From the NCBI RefSeq assembly GCF_023555055.1, contig NZ_JAMJPL010000002.1:372001-436000 (forward strand): 64,000 nt of DNA, written 5' to 3'. Each line of letters starts with the position of its first letter. Within the stretch, counting starts at the first letter, position 1. Shown here piece after piece: positions 42,581 to 50,693 of the stretch. Both the position numbers and the translations under genes were made by a program. Source of the DNA: Marinobacter sp. ATCH36 (GTDB lineage Bacteria; Pseudomonadota; Gammaproteobacteria; Pseudomonadales; Oleiphilaceae). The notes beneath the pieces are model-generated. The model searched no databases, was not told the DNA's origin, and saw only the letters and a list, made by a program, of their open reading frames with translations.

Positions 42581-42754
42581 TCAACCGGGTGGCCCAGGCG
42601 GCCCCATCAGAATCTGGGACATCCAGACAATGAAGCCGTAGCCGCCAACAACAGCAACCGAGAGAATGGGGAAAAGAAAAACGATCAGAAAAACAAACAG
42701 CCGCAGTTCGTACTTCTGTCTATGCTCCTGTGACGAAGCTGGTTGGTCATCCAT
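42581..42754 (-). CDS. napE: NapE, small membrane protein of the nap operon
   Basis: A 57-residue protein with a charged N-terminus (MDDQPASSQEHRQKYELRL), one membrane segment (FVFLIVFLFPILSVAVVGGYGF) and the end WMSQILMGPPGPPG. The GGYGFIVWMSQ pattern after the membrane segment and the position at the head of the operon identify NapE, whose role is still unknown. The gene is short enough to be missed by length filters. The minus-strand order is napE-napF-napD-napA-napB-napC. Nothing but promoter sequence was seen between 42755 and 43047. Confidence 0.88.
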   Translation of the reverse strand: MDDQPASSQEHRQKYELRLFVFLIVFLFPILSVAVVGGYGFIVWMSQILMGPPGPPG

Positions 42755-43047
42755 AAACCCGCCTTTCAGATGTGTATAACAAAAAGCTAGTCAACACCCC
42801 GGAATTTTCAAGCGACACATGTCAAGTTTGACGACCACCGCAAGAGCCGAGGAAACGATCGGTACCGAAGTTTCTTTCCAAACCTTCATGCCGGGTTCTG
42901 AACTGCCTGCTAACCTTATGCGTAGCGGAAGCAGGCACTTTGATCAGAGAACGTCGTCCCTGCAAAAGGGTGTTCCGTGTACAGAGATGTCTACTTGAGT
43001 TCGGGCGAGGCAAATGGTCCCCGCCCTTCACTGGAAGGAGATAGTGC

Positions 43048-43422
43048 ATGAACAAGCATACTTCGATGTTAGGCGCTGCAAGCATTCTTGGCATCGCTGT
43101 CGTTGTGGGTGGCTGTGCCAGTTCTGGCGAACGGCCAGATGGCCAGTTGCGAACTGCCGAGTCCGCCATCCAACAGGCGGTGTCATCTGACGCCAGAAAC
43201 TTCGAGCCAGTGCTCCTGAACCAAGCGCAGAACAAGGTGGCCGATGCCGAAGAGATGATCGAAGCAGAGAAATACAGGGAAGCCAACCGCCTTCTTGAGC
43301 AGGCAACCGTGGATGCGCAACTGGCGGGTGCCCGCTCTGACACCGCAAAGGCACAGCAGGCAGTTGAAGAGATTAACAGCAACATTGAGTCTCTTCGCCA
43401 ACGAATTGAAGATCGCCAGTAA
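43048..43422 (+). CDS. DUF4398-domain lipoprotein
   Basis: A 124-residue outer-membrane-type lipoprotein. The lipobox is GIAVVVGGCASSG, with the modified Cys at about 23. The mature part is a long alpha-helical DUF4398 region: LRTAESAIQQAVSSDARNFEPVLLNQAQNKVADAEEMIEAEKY, continuing to a coiled-coil-like C-terminus (AQQAVEEINSNIESLRQRIEDRQ). GGAAGGAG precedes the ATG. It lies 26 bp before an OmpA-type gene that carries a similar N-terminal helix, so the two are probably coexpressed. Confidence 0.85.
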   Translation: MNKHTSMLGAASILGIAVVVGGCASSGERPDGQLRTAESAIQQAVSSDARNFEPVLLNQAQNKVADAEEMIEAEKYREANRLLEQATVDAQLAGARSDTAKAQQAVEEINSNIESLRQRIEDRQ

Positions 43423-43448
43423 GGCCTCAGCGGAAACAGGAGATTATT

Positions 43449-44258
43449 ATGAACAAGCGCAACATGACTTTGGGCATGGCTGTAAGCTTCTCTGTCCTGA
43501 TGGCCGGATGTGCCAGCACACCTCAGGACAACCAGAAAGTCGATGAGGCCAGGGCCTCTTACGACGAAATAAGGAACGATCCGAACGTGGCTCGCAGTGG
43601 CGATCGTCAGCTGAGGAACGCCAGAGACCAGCTGTCTCGTGCGGAATCTTTGCTGGCCGACGGCGAAGACATTGTCGAGATTGAGCATGCGGCCTATCTT
43701 GCCAACCGACATGCACAAATTGCCGCCGAACAGGGTGAGCGTGCGGAACTGCAGGAACAGATCAATTCTGCCGAAGAGCGCCGCAAGGAGCTGGAGTTGC
43801 AGATGAGTTCCAGTGAGGCAGAACAGGCCAGACAGGAAGCCGCAGAACTTCGCCGGCAAATGGAAGAGATGCAGGCCGAGCAAACGGACCGTGGAATGGT
43901 GCTGACCCTTGGTGATGTACTGTTCGATCTCAACCGCGCTGAACTGAAATCTTCCGGTGAAGCGACTGTTGAACGGCTGGCAGAGTTCATGCGGGAATAT
44001 GAAGAGCGCAGGGTACGCGTTGAAGGATATACCGACAGCACCGGTGAGGCTTCCTACAACCAGGGGCTGTCTGAGCGCCGAGCGGAAGCAGTACGCGATG
44101 CTCTGGTCGACATGGGTATCAGCCGTGACCGGGTAGAAACAAAGGGATTTGGTGAGCAGTACCCCGTGGCCAGCAATGACAGCTCCGGCGGCCGACAGCA
44201 GAATCGTCGGGTGGAGATTGTTATTTCAGACGAGGAAGGCAATATCGAGACTCGGTAA
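43449..44258 (+). CDS. OmpA-family lipoprotein with DUF4398 N-terminus
   Basis: A 269-residue lipoprotein (lipobox VLMAGCASTP). Residues 30-150 are helical, beginning with a DUF4398-like region (KVDEARASYDEIRNDPNVARSGDRQLRNARDQLSRAESLLADG) and passing into a coiled coil rich in Glu, Gln and Arg. The C-terminal OmpA domain (about 160-265) binds peptidoglycan: GDVLFDLNRAELKSSGEATVERLAEFM, YTDSTGEASYNQGLSERRAEAV and GFGEQYPVASNDSSGGRQQNRRVEIVI. It probably ties the outer membrane to peptidoglycan. A terminator follows. Confidence 0.9.
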   Translation: MNKRNMTLGMAVSFSVLMAGCASTPQDNQKVDEARASYDEIRNDPNVARSGDRQLRNARDQLSRAESLLADGEDIVEIEHAAYLANRHAQIAAEQGERAELQEQINSAEERRKELELQMSSSEAEQARQEAAELRRQMEEMQAEQTDRGMVLTLGDVLFDLNRAELKSSGEATVERLAEFMREYEERRVRVEGYTDSTGEASYNQGLSERRAEAVRDALVDMGISRDRVETKGFGEQYPVASNDSSGGRQQNRRVEIVISDEEGNIETR

Positions 44259-44288
44259 CTGCCAATTTTGGAAGGTTGGTTATAAAAA

Positions 44289-44307
44289 GCCCCGGAAAAT
44301 CCGGGGC
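44289..44307. terminator. Terminator between the OmpA gene and the DUF4397 gene
   Basis: GCCCCGGA pairs with TCCGGGGC across an AAA loop, about 30 bp after the OmpA-type stop, with an A-run before and a short T-run (ACTTT) after. It probably serves the plus-strand OmpA transcript and, by the A-run, the convergent gene. Confidence 0.75.
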
Positions 44308-44384
44308 GTACTTTATAAACAATGCAATATGTCAACGCTTTTACAAATTACACAGTGTTGTACGTTACCACTGCATAACTTGGA

Positions 44385-45800
44385 TCAGTTCGGTTCTGCC
44401 GCTATAAAATCATCGAACAGAATAAGGCCAAGCGTATCCAGAGGGGGCATGGCATCAGGGTCGGCATCACGAGCGACTGCCGTGTAAATCTGCCCGTCAT
44501 TCAACTCAATGTTCTCTGCAGTGATCGCCGGAGTACCTGTACCAGCTGTTGCGATATACACGTTGTAGGTGCCACCTGCCACCGGAAGGTAGTCAGTAAC
44601 AGCCTTGAACGGCACATCTGCCAGTGTTGGCTCGGAGTTTCCAATTCCATCCTGGCTTCCAGGTACCAGATAAACATCGACGTTGCCGGCCAGCGCAGAA
44701 GCGTGAATAATTCTCAAAGACGCTTGCGTTGAGATGCGACGGACTTCATCCTCTTCCACCAGCCCTTCAATGTTCTCCAACTGACCCACAGCAAGAACTG
44801 TATATCCTTTACCATTTGCCAGATCTTCAACAGTTTCTATGACTGGATCGGTAGTGCCCGTAGCGGCCACCCCGAGCGTTGTCTCGCCGCCAGGTAAAAC
44901 TGCATATCCGTCCAAGATGCCGCTTGGAGAGACGTCACCAAACGCGATGTTCGTGAGAGGTGTCACACCACCGTCGACAAGAACATCAACATCGGGCGCA
45001 TCGGACGAAGCGTGGACGACCCGAACGCCCGCTCCCTGATTAGCGTCATAAATTTCCGATACATCCGCACCATCGACAACAATGAGGCTGATCGGACTCG
45101 CTCCGTCTTTGGAAAAGTTCGCGCCGGTGTTCTGCACTGCACCGATGAACAGGTCGCCACCGGCCGGCAGTGTCACATCACCACTATCGAAAACCGGATC
45201 AAACGCGCCTGCGGCAGTAATTTGAATTCGATACTCCCCAGCCGGAACAATCAATGGTTCCTCGGTGACGGTTTCATAAGGCACGTCCGCCAGCAATGGC
45301 CCATCCTCCGCGGACAGGTCATTACCTTCGCCCGCAGCGGTTACATAGATATCAACATTCGGCGCGTTAGGTGCGAGATGACCAATCATTAGCCGAACTT
45401 CACTGGTTGAACTGAAGTCAGGCTCATCTTCGACGAACACAAGCGGGCTGATGCTACTGACTGGACCAATTGCCACAACGTTATAACGGTTTTCTGCCTC
45501 GAAACTGAAGTCTGCTGGTCCTATGACAATTGAATTGCCACCAGGAACTATGCCTTCAACTGCGATTTCATAATCGCCCGGTTCAGGTGTCAGCAGGACT
45601 GCCTGCTTATAATCTGCACCCTCGACTGCGGCCTCTCCATTTACGAGGATATTGACCGGAGGTGCATCCGGTGAGGCATGAATTACGCGAACCTGCGCTG
45701 TAATCGACGCAGGGCCAGAGGAACTACTGGAACCATCAAAACATCCTGCGAGCATAATCGAGCTCGCAACCACTAACGGTAATGCATATTTGCTTGTCAT
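44385..45800 (-). CDS. Secreted lipoprotein with four DUF4397 repeats
   Basis: A 471-residue protein with a lipoprotein signal (VVASSIMLAGCFDGSS). It is built from four DUF4397 units, each beginning with the motif R-V-x-H-A-S/A-x-x-A-P/x-x-V-D/N: AQVRVIHASPDAPPVNILVNG (about 32), SEVRLMIGHLAPNAPNVDIYV (about 136), AGVRVVHASSDAPDVDVLVDG (about 258) and ASLRIIHASALAGNVDVYLVP (about 360). Units are mostly beta-strand with long linkers. Function is unknown; the fold is found in exported and surface proteins. GGAG precedes the ATG. Confidence 0.88.
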   Translation of the reverse strand: MTSKYALPLVVASSIMLAGCFDGSSSSSGPASITAQVRVIHASPDAPPVNILVNGEAAVEGADYKQAVLLTPEPGDYEIAVEGIVPGGNSIVIGPADFSFEAENRYNVVAIGPVSSISPLVFVEDEPDFSSTSEVRLMIGHLAPNAPNVDIYVTAAGEGNDLSAEDGPLLADVPYETVTEEPLIVPAGEYRIQITAAGAFDPVFDSGDVTLPAGGDLFIGAVQNTGANFSKDGASPISLIVVDGADVSEIYDANQGAGVRVVHASSDAPDVDVLVDGGVTPLTNIAFGDVSPSGILDGYAVLPGGETTLGVAATGTTDPVIETVEDLANGKGYTVLAVGQLENIEGLVEEDEVRRISTQASLRIIHASALAGNVDVYLVPGSQDGIGNSEPTLADVPFKAVTDYLPVAGGTYNVYIATAGTGTPAITAENIELNDGQIYTAVARDADPDAMPPLDTLGLILFDDFIAAEPN

Positions 45801-46013
45801 TGTTCTGCTCCTTCTATGCAGATTGATCGTTTACCTGATAAAAGTGGTTCGAACCTGCACAGGTTCCGTCCCTGACCTGTACGTAAAAGCAACTTACGGG
45901 TGTATGCTGAAATCGGATCCACAAAATTTGACAATTCGTTCGGCCGCCCGTGAACTCCATCTGAATGCCATCGGCCTTCGTATGAAACACCAAAGCCACC
46001 AAGGTAGGCATTT

Positions 46014-46883
46014 ATGGTTCGCACTTTTCTTTTTACGTTTTTCAGCGTTCTGATATTGGCGGGGTGCAGCTCAACCAAGCTGGCTTATCGATATGCAGAC
46101 TGGGGAATTGTATGGTGGGTAGACGATTACGTTCCCATGACGTCGGAACAGGAGTCCCGGCTTGAACAGGACATTCGCGATCTTCGCCAGTGGCATTGCA
46201 GCACCGAATTGCCGCGATATTCCGAATGGCTTACCCGGCTGAAACGCGACGTTCGCAATGGTGATCTCGATGCGTCGACGGTTGCCGGGCATCAGGACAC
46301 ATTGTTTTCTTTCTTCCCGCCATTGATGGATCGCGCCAAGCCCGCAGCGACAGAATTACTGGCAAGCCTCAGTGACGAACAGGTACGGCAACTGGCAACC
46401 AACATGAAGGACAGCCAGGAGGAACTGGAGGAGGAGTTTCTGGCAGACGATGCTGAAAAAACCCGTACGGCCCGGGCAGAGCGCACCACAGAACGGGTTG
46501 AACGCTGGTTAGGCTCCCTGAATGATCGTCAGCGGGAAACTGTCAGCGCCTGGTCCGAAGCCCGGGGCGAACAAACGGAAATCTGGCTGGAAGGCCGGCG
46601 CAACTGGCAACAGGCGTTGCTGGATGCACTCGAGCAAAGAGACAGCGACGGATTTGCCGGCCGCATCAGTTATCTGATCGACAACAATGAAGCAGTGCGC
46701 GGGGAGAGGTATCAGCAAATGATGTCCGAGAGCCGGACGGCCATGGCGGAGCTGATGACATCACTGTTACAGCAGGCCGACCAGCGCCACCTTGATCATC
46801 TGCTGGGTCGCGCGGAAGAACTGGCAGGTGATTTCGATACCCTCGCCTGCGTTAGCGAGGATACCGAAAGCCGGAACAGCTGA
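46014..46883 (+). CDS. DUF6279-family lipoprotein
   Basis: A 289-residue lipoprotein (VLILAGCSSTKLAYRYADWGIVWWVDDYV). The YRYADWGIVWW block right after the lipobox is the mark of the DUF6279 family, common in marine gammaproteobacteria and without known function. The remainder is entirely helical and rich in Arg, Glu and Gln, with many charged heptads, suggesting a long coiled helix in the periplasm. The ATG at 46014 is preceded by AAGGTAGG. Convergent with the SDR gene, three bases away. Confidence 0.85.
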   Translation: MVRTFLFTFFSVLILAGCSSTKLAYRYADWGIVWWVDDYVPMTSEQESRLEQDIRDLRQWHCSTELPRYSEWLTRLKRDVRNGDLDASTVAGHQDTLFSFFPPLMDRAKPAATELLASLSDEQVRQLATNMKDSQEELEEEFLADDAEKTRTARAERTTERVERWLGSLNDRQRETVSAWSEARGEQTEIWLEGRRNWQQALLDALEQRDSDGFAGRISYLIDNNEAVRGERYQQMMSESRTAMAELMTSLLQQADQRHLDHLLGRAEELAGDFDTLACVSEDTESRNS

Positions 46884-46885
46884 CA

Positions 46886-47656
46886 TCAGATGGTCAGGTA
46901 GCCACCATCCACGTTGATGCAGGTGCCTGTGGTATAGCTTGAAGCCCCGGACGCCAGGTACAGAACCGTTCCCGCCATTTCGTCGGGATCGGCTACCCGT
47001 TTCATGGGGATGTGGGCCATAGCCTGCTTCTTGATAGCCTCGTTGCTGGTCAGTGCACTGGCAAACTTGGTATCGGTCAGCCCCGGCAACAGAGCATTCA
47101 CCCGCACCTTCTGTTGGCCCAGTTCCATGGCAAAGGATTTGGTCATGGAGATAACCGCCGCCTTGGTCACCGAGTAGATACCCTGGAAGTGGCCAGGGTT
47201 CACGCCATTAACCGATGCCACGTTGATAATGGAACCGCCACCGTTGTTCTTCATGATCTGCGCGCCACGGGCGCACATGAAGAAGTAGCCGCGAATATTC
47301 ACGTCCACGGTCTTGTGGTAGGCGCCCAGGTCAGTGTCTTCAATGGGGCCGAAATAGGGATTGGCTGCGGCGTTGTTCACCAGCACATCCAGCTTGCCGT
47401 GCTTCGATTCGATGTGCTGCCAGATGTCTTCAATCTGGTCCATTTCCCCGATGTGGCAGGCATAGGCTTCGGCACTGCCACCGTCTTCGCGGATGCTGCT
47501 GGCCACGGCTTCGCAACCATCGATTTTGCGGCTGCTGACAATCACGTGGGCGCCATAATTGGCCAGTGTGCGTGCGATGCTCTCGCCGATACCACGGCTG
47601 GCGCCGGTAATCAGGGCCACTTTTCCGCTCAGATCAAACAGGTCTTGCTTACTCAT
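46886..47656 (-). CDS. Short-chain dehydrogenase, FabG/PhaB-like
   Basis: A 256-residue SDR, probably oxidising or reducing a hydroxyacyl or ketoacyl compound. Rossmann motif TGASRGIGESIA (about 17-28), NNAAANPYFGP (about 94-104), catalytic Ser in IINVASVNGV (about 145) and YSVTKAA (about 161-167). C-terminal GTCINVDGGYLTI is typical of the family. It is the last gene in a same-strand set with the phosphatase-fold protein, the phosphotransferase-fold protein, another SDR and an acyl-CoA dehydrogenase, pointing to breakdown of a fatty or hydroxy acid. It lies 16 bp after the phosphatase-fold gene. Confidence 0.85.
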   Translation of the reverse strand: MSKQDLFDLSGKVALITGASRGIGESIARTLANYGAHVIVSSRKIDGCEAVASSIREDGGSAEAYACHIGEMDQIEDIWQHIESKHGKLDVLVNNAAANPYFGPIEDTDLGAYHKTVDVNIRGYFFMCARGAQIMKNNGGGSIINVASVNGVNPGHFQGIYSVTKAAVISMTKSFAMELGQQKVRVNALLPGLTDTKFASALTSNEAIKKQAMAHIPMKRVADPDEMAGTVLYLASGASSYTTGTCINVDGGYLTI

Positions 47657-47672
47657 TCTTCACCTCAATTCG

Positions 47673-48362
47673 TTATCGGAAGGTCACCAGGGAGGCGTCT
47701 TCCGCTTCCAGATGACTGTAATTGTTGAACACCGCAAGGCTGCGTCGGGCCCCTGAATGCAGAATGCGGGTCACGCTGGTATTTGCAATGACCGAGTTCA
47801 TCTCCAGAGCCTTGCGATCACTCAGTTGCAGCAGGTGTTGGGCGATAACGGCAATTGGACCGCCCGAGGTGGAGACCAGAGTATCGCCGCCATCTGCGTA
47901 TTCAATCAGTTGTTCCAGGGATGTGGTGACCCGTTCGCGGAAATCGCCCCAGCTCTCGGCGTATTCGTCATCATGCTCACCACTGACCCAACGGACCATG
48001 GCTTCCTCGAAGACCTGCTGGAATGCTCTCGCAGGTTTCGGGAACGAAGCCAGGTCCCGCGCCATACGCTCACGGTCGGCCCATTCCGGTCGCAGGCGTT
48101 CGACAACCTGGGTATGGTCAAACTCGTTGAACCCCTCGACTGCCTGCATGTCTGGCAGAGTGTCACCGTACCCACTGGCCAGGGCTTCGACGGTTTCCCT
48201 GTGGCGCTCCATATTGCCGCCAAACACCGCGCTGGGGGTTACCTTGCCCGCAAGCCAGCGGCCAAGAACACGCCCCTGTTCCCAGCCACGGGTGGACAGT
48301 TGATCGTAATTTTCCTTGCCAAAACTGGCCTGCCCGTGACGAATCAGATAGATCGTTGCCAT
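47673..48362 (-). CDS. Histidine phosphatase family protein (phosphoglycerate mutase fold)
   Basis: A 229-residue cytoplasmic protein with the RHGQASFG signature at about 8-15, catalytic His9, and the second His in STSGGPIAV region (about 169-177; here the second His is less obvious). Other marks are LSTRGWEQGRVLGRWLAG and ERHRETVEAL. Its start overlaps the phosphotransferase-fold stop by one base (TAATG), so it is read from the same message. In pathways built on a phosphorylated intermediate a phosphatase would be plausible, but this is an inference from context. Confidence 0.82.
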   Translation of the reverse strand: MATIYLIRHGQASFGKENYDQLSTRGWEQGRVLGRWLAGKVTPSAVFGGNMERHRETVEALASGYGDTLPDMQAVEGFNEFDHTQVVERLRPEWADRERMARDLASFPKPARAFQQVFEEAMVRWVSGEHDDEYAESWGDFRERVTTSLEQLIEYADGGDTLVSTSGGPIAVIAQHLLQLSDRKALEMNSVIANTSVTRILHSGARRSLAVFNNYSHLEAEDASLVTFR

Positions 48363-49426
48363 TACAGCTCACTCGCTTCGATCAGTCGCTCACAGCGCTT
48401 CTCAAGGTAGTTGGCAGCATGGCCAAAGGCGGCAAAGCGCTTGTCTTTGGTCTGGCCGTGGTAATAGCGGTAATAGATCTGCTGCACAATCACCGCCAGG
48501 CGGAAAAGACCGTAGATTTCATAGAAGTCGAAGTTGTCGATTTTCAGGCCGGACTTCTCGGCGTAGTAAGCGACCACTTCCTTGCGGGTGAGCATGCCGG
48601 GGCGGTGAGTGGGTTGCCGGCGCAGCATCTGGAACGGGCCTTCATCGTCGGCTTCGATCCAGTACGCCAGGCTGTTTCCCAGGTCCATCAGCGGGTCGCC
48701 GATGGTGGCCATTTCCCAGTCCAGTACACCCACAACCTCAAACGGGTTGTCCGGGTTCAGCACTACGTTGTCGAAGCGGTAGTCGTTATGAATGACCACC
48801 TGGGCAATATCATCCGGCATCTTGTCATTAAGCCAGCCCATGACGGTTTCAAAGTCGCCCACATCGTCGGTTCTGGCCTTGCGGAAACGGTCACTCCATC
48901 CGCCGATCTGGCGCTGTACGTAACCGGCGCCCTTGCCCAGCTTGTCCAGGCCTGTGGCCTTGGCATCCACATTGTGCAGGTCCACCAGCTTGTCGATCAC
49001 GTTCAGGCACAGCTTGCGGGTATCCGCCTCGCTAAGCTCGAAATCCTTGGGGAAATCCTCGCGCAATATTATGCCCTTCAAGCGCTCCATCACGTAGAAA
49101 TCACAGCCCAACACGTCGTGGTCGTCGCAGATGGCAACGATATTGGGAACGTAGGGAAACTCGGGCTTGAGCGCCCGCATCACCTTTGCTTCCCGAAGCA
49201 TGTCGTGGGCGGACTTGGCGATCTTACCGAACGGTGGGCGGCGCAGCACGTAGGAGCGGTTGCCGTAATCCACCTGGTAGGTCAGATTGGAAGCGCCACC
49301 GGGGTACTGCCTGATCGCAGGCGCGCCTTCCAGGTCCGGAATGGCCTGCTTCATGAATCGGTCAACAGCCGCGACATCCAGCTCTTCGCCTTCGCGGATA
49401 TCCACAGCCTGGTCGATCTGGGTCAT
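48362..49426 (-). CDS. Aminoglycoside-phosphotransferase-fold kinase, ACAD10/11- or LvaA-like
   Basis: A 354-residue protein of the APH/choline-kinase fold in the branch next to acyl-CoA dehydrogenases (the N-terminal kinase domain of ACAD11; bacterial LvaA of levulinate breakdown). It shows the nucleotide site QYPGGASNLTYQV, the DYGNRSYVLRRPPFG strand, the catalytic loop VIHNDYRFDNVVL (about 188-200) and the metal site VGVLDWEMATIGDPLMDLG. The catalytic Asp (HND) and DWE motif are intact. GGAG precedes the ATG at 49426. Kinases of this set phosphorylate the 4-hydroxyl of hydroxyacyl-CoAs. Confidence 0.85.
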   Translation of the reverse strand: MTQIDQAVDIREGEELDVAAVDRFMKQAIPDLEGAPAIRQYPGGASNLTYQVDYGNRSYVLRRPPFGKIAKSAHDMLREAKVMRALKPEFPYVPNIVAICDDHDVLGCDFYVMERLKGIILREDFPKDFELSEADTRKLCLNVIDKLVDLHNVDAKATGLDKLGKGAGYVQRQIGGWSDRFRKARTDDVGDFETVMGWLNDKMPDDIAQVVIHNDYRFDNVVLNPDNPFEVVGVLDWEMATIGDPLMDLGNSLAYWIEADDEGPFQMLRRQPTHRPGMLTRKEVVAYYAEKSGLKIDNFDFYEIYGLFRLAVIVQQIYYRYYHGQTKDKRFAAFGHAANYLEKRCERLIEASEL

Positions 49427-49466
49427 TCGGCTCTCCTCTACTATAAAGACGTCAGCAAGGGGGCAA

Positions 49467-50282
49467 CTAAGCTTTGCCACCCATTTTTTTCATCCAGCGC
49501 TTGCTCTCCTGATGCATCAGCCAGTCAAATGCCTTGGGTGCATGGCGCTTGACCATCCACATGCGGCGTTCCTTGGCGTGGGGCAGCACCCAGAAATCAC
49601 CCTTCTCCACCGCGCGGATAATGTCGTCGGCCACATCTTCGGCGGTGATGGTGGAGCGCTTCATCAGTTTGTTGACGTTCTGCTGGATGCCGGGAATATC
49701 GGACCGCATGCTGCTGGTCAGGTTGGTCTGGAAAAACGCCGGGCATACGCAGCTGACGTGTATACCGGAGTCTCTCAGTTCCTGGCTCAGGGTTTCCGAG
49801 AGCGCAATCACACCGGCCTTGGATACATTGTAGCTGTCCATCAGCGGCGCAAGCATAAGCCCGGCCATGGAGGCGATATTCACAAACGCGCCTGTGCCCT
49901 GTTTCTTGAACTGCGGGGTAAAGGCCTTGCAACCGCGGACCACACCCAGCACGTTAATATCCAGGATCCATTCCCAGTCGGCCATGGTGGTGTCTTCAAT
50001 AGACCCTGCGGAGGCAACGCCGGCGTTGTTCACCACAACGTCTACCCCACCCCATTTGCCGGTAAGATCCTCGCAGATTTTTTCCAGGTCCGTCAGCCGG
50101 CGTACATCGCACTCAACGAAGTAACCCTCGCCCCCGGCGTTGTTGATCTCCCGCTCTACGGCAACGCCCTGCTCCGGATTAATGTCACCAATGCAGACCT
50201 TCGCGCCCTGTTTGGCATACTTCAACGCAATCGACCGGCCCAGACCACTGGCCCCGCCGGTTATAAATACTCGCTGTGTCAT
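49467..50282 (-). CDS. Short-chain dehydrogenase
   Basis: A 271-residue SDR with TGGASGLGRSIA (about 8-19), NNAGVASAG (about 85), Ser in VNIASMAGLM (about 135) and catalytic YNVSKAGVI (about 151). The C-terminal extension (LMHQESKRWMKKMGG) is basic. It lies 40 bp upstream of the kinase-fold gene on the same strand. The ATG at 50282 is the first suitable start with the family N-terminus (MTQRVFITGG); a weak ribosome binding site. Its upstream flank contains two hairpin repeats, which separate it from the acyl-CoA dehydrogenase gene. Confidence 0.85.
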   Translation of the reverse strand: MTQRVFITGGASGLGRSIALKYAKQGAKVCIGDINPEQGVAVEREINNAGGEGYFVECDVRRLTDLEKICEDLTGKWGGVDVVVNNAGVASAGSIEDTTMADWEWILDINVLGVVRGCKAFTPQFKKQGTGAFVNIASMAGLMLAPLMDSYNVSKAGVIALSETLSQELRDSGIHVSCVCPAFFQTNLTSSMRSDIPGIQQNVNKLMKRSTITAEDVADDIIRAVEKGDFWVLPHAKERRMWMVKRHAPKAFDWLMHQESKRWMKKMGGKA

Positions 50283-50333
50283 CTGTGTTTTCACCGTTGT
50301 CTTGGTTCGTTGAGTTTTTGTGAGTCCGTGCAA

Positions 50334-50444
50334 GAGCTGATGCCGGGAGACCCTTCCAAAACACGCTGTAAATACATCCATGTACGCTCCGCTCCGCCAT
50401 CCATGGCTCCGCAGGGTTTTGGAAGGGTCTCCCGGCACCAGCTC
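50334..50444. repeat. Hairpin repeat A in the 50.3-50.7 kb gap
   Basis: A 29-base left arm (50334-50362; starts GAGCTGATGCCGGGAGACC) pairs with 50416-50444 (GTTTTGGAAGGGTCTCCCGG and onward) with one mismatch. The loop holds TACATCCATGTACGC and GCCATCCATGGCTCCGC. The complement of the loop shares CGGAGCCATGGATGGCGGAG with the second hairpin repeat nearby, while the arm sequences differ. Confidence 0.75.
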
Positions 50445-50531
50445 CCGAACAATTCAGTTAGCCGCTCCACTCTTACAGGAAACTCTTTGTATTACGTTGC
50501 TTCCCCTCGCAGGCCGACTCCGTGGTTAGCA

Positions 50532-50644
50532 GGAGCCGGCGGGAGGGTGTGTCAGAAACTGTACGGAGCCATGGATGGCGGAGTCCAAGCGTCACAGGGA
50601 TGTGCCGAAGGAGCGTGTTTCTTACACACCCTCCCGCTGGCTCC
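50532..50644. repeat. Hairpin repeat B in the 50.3-50.7 kb gap
   Basis: A 28-base left arm (50532-50559; GGAGCCGGCGGGAGGGTGTG) pairs with 50617-50644 (GTTTCTTACACACCCTCCCG and onward) with two mismatches. The loop includes CGGAGCCATGGATGGCGGAG, shared in inverted orientation with repeat A. Together the two repeats fill most of the 410-bp space between the SDR and acyl-CoA dehydrogenase genes. The rest of the gap holds nothing recognisable. Confidence 0.75.
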
Positions 50645-50693
50645 AGACACCAAACCAAGAGGCCTCGCTCTAAAGATCCCAGGCACCCAGGCT

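Noticed and set aside
42755..43047. FNR or NarL site ahead of the nap operon
   Set aside because: A TTGACA stretch is present but no TTGAT-N4-ATCAA or NarL heptamer pair could be found by eye.
42822..43883. Long minus-strand reading frame across the two lipoprotein genes
   Set aside because: It is antisense to two well-supported genes with ribosome binding sites and lipoboxes; its own translation shows no domain and low-complexity composition.
45840..45890. GGTTCGAACC resembling a tRNA T-loop
   Set aside because: No cloverleaf can be formed around it and no CCA end or anticodon arm is visible.
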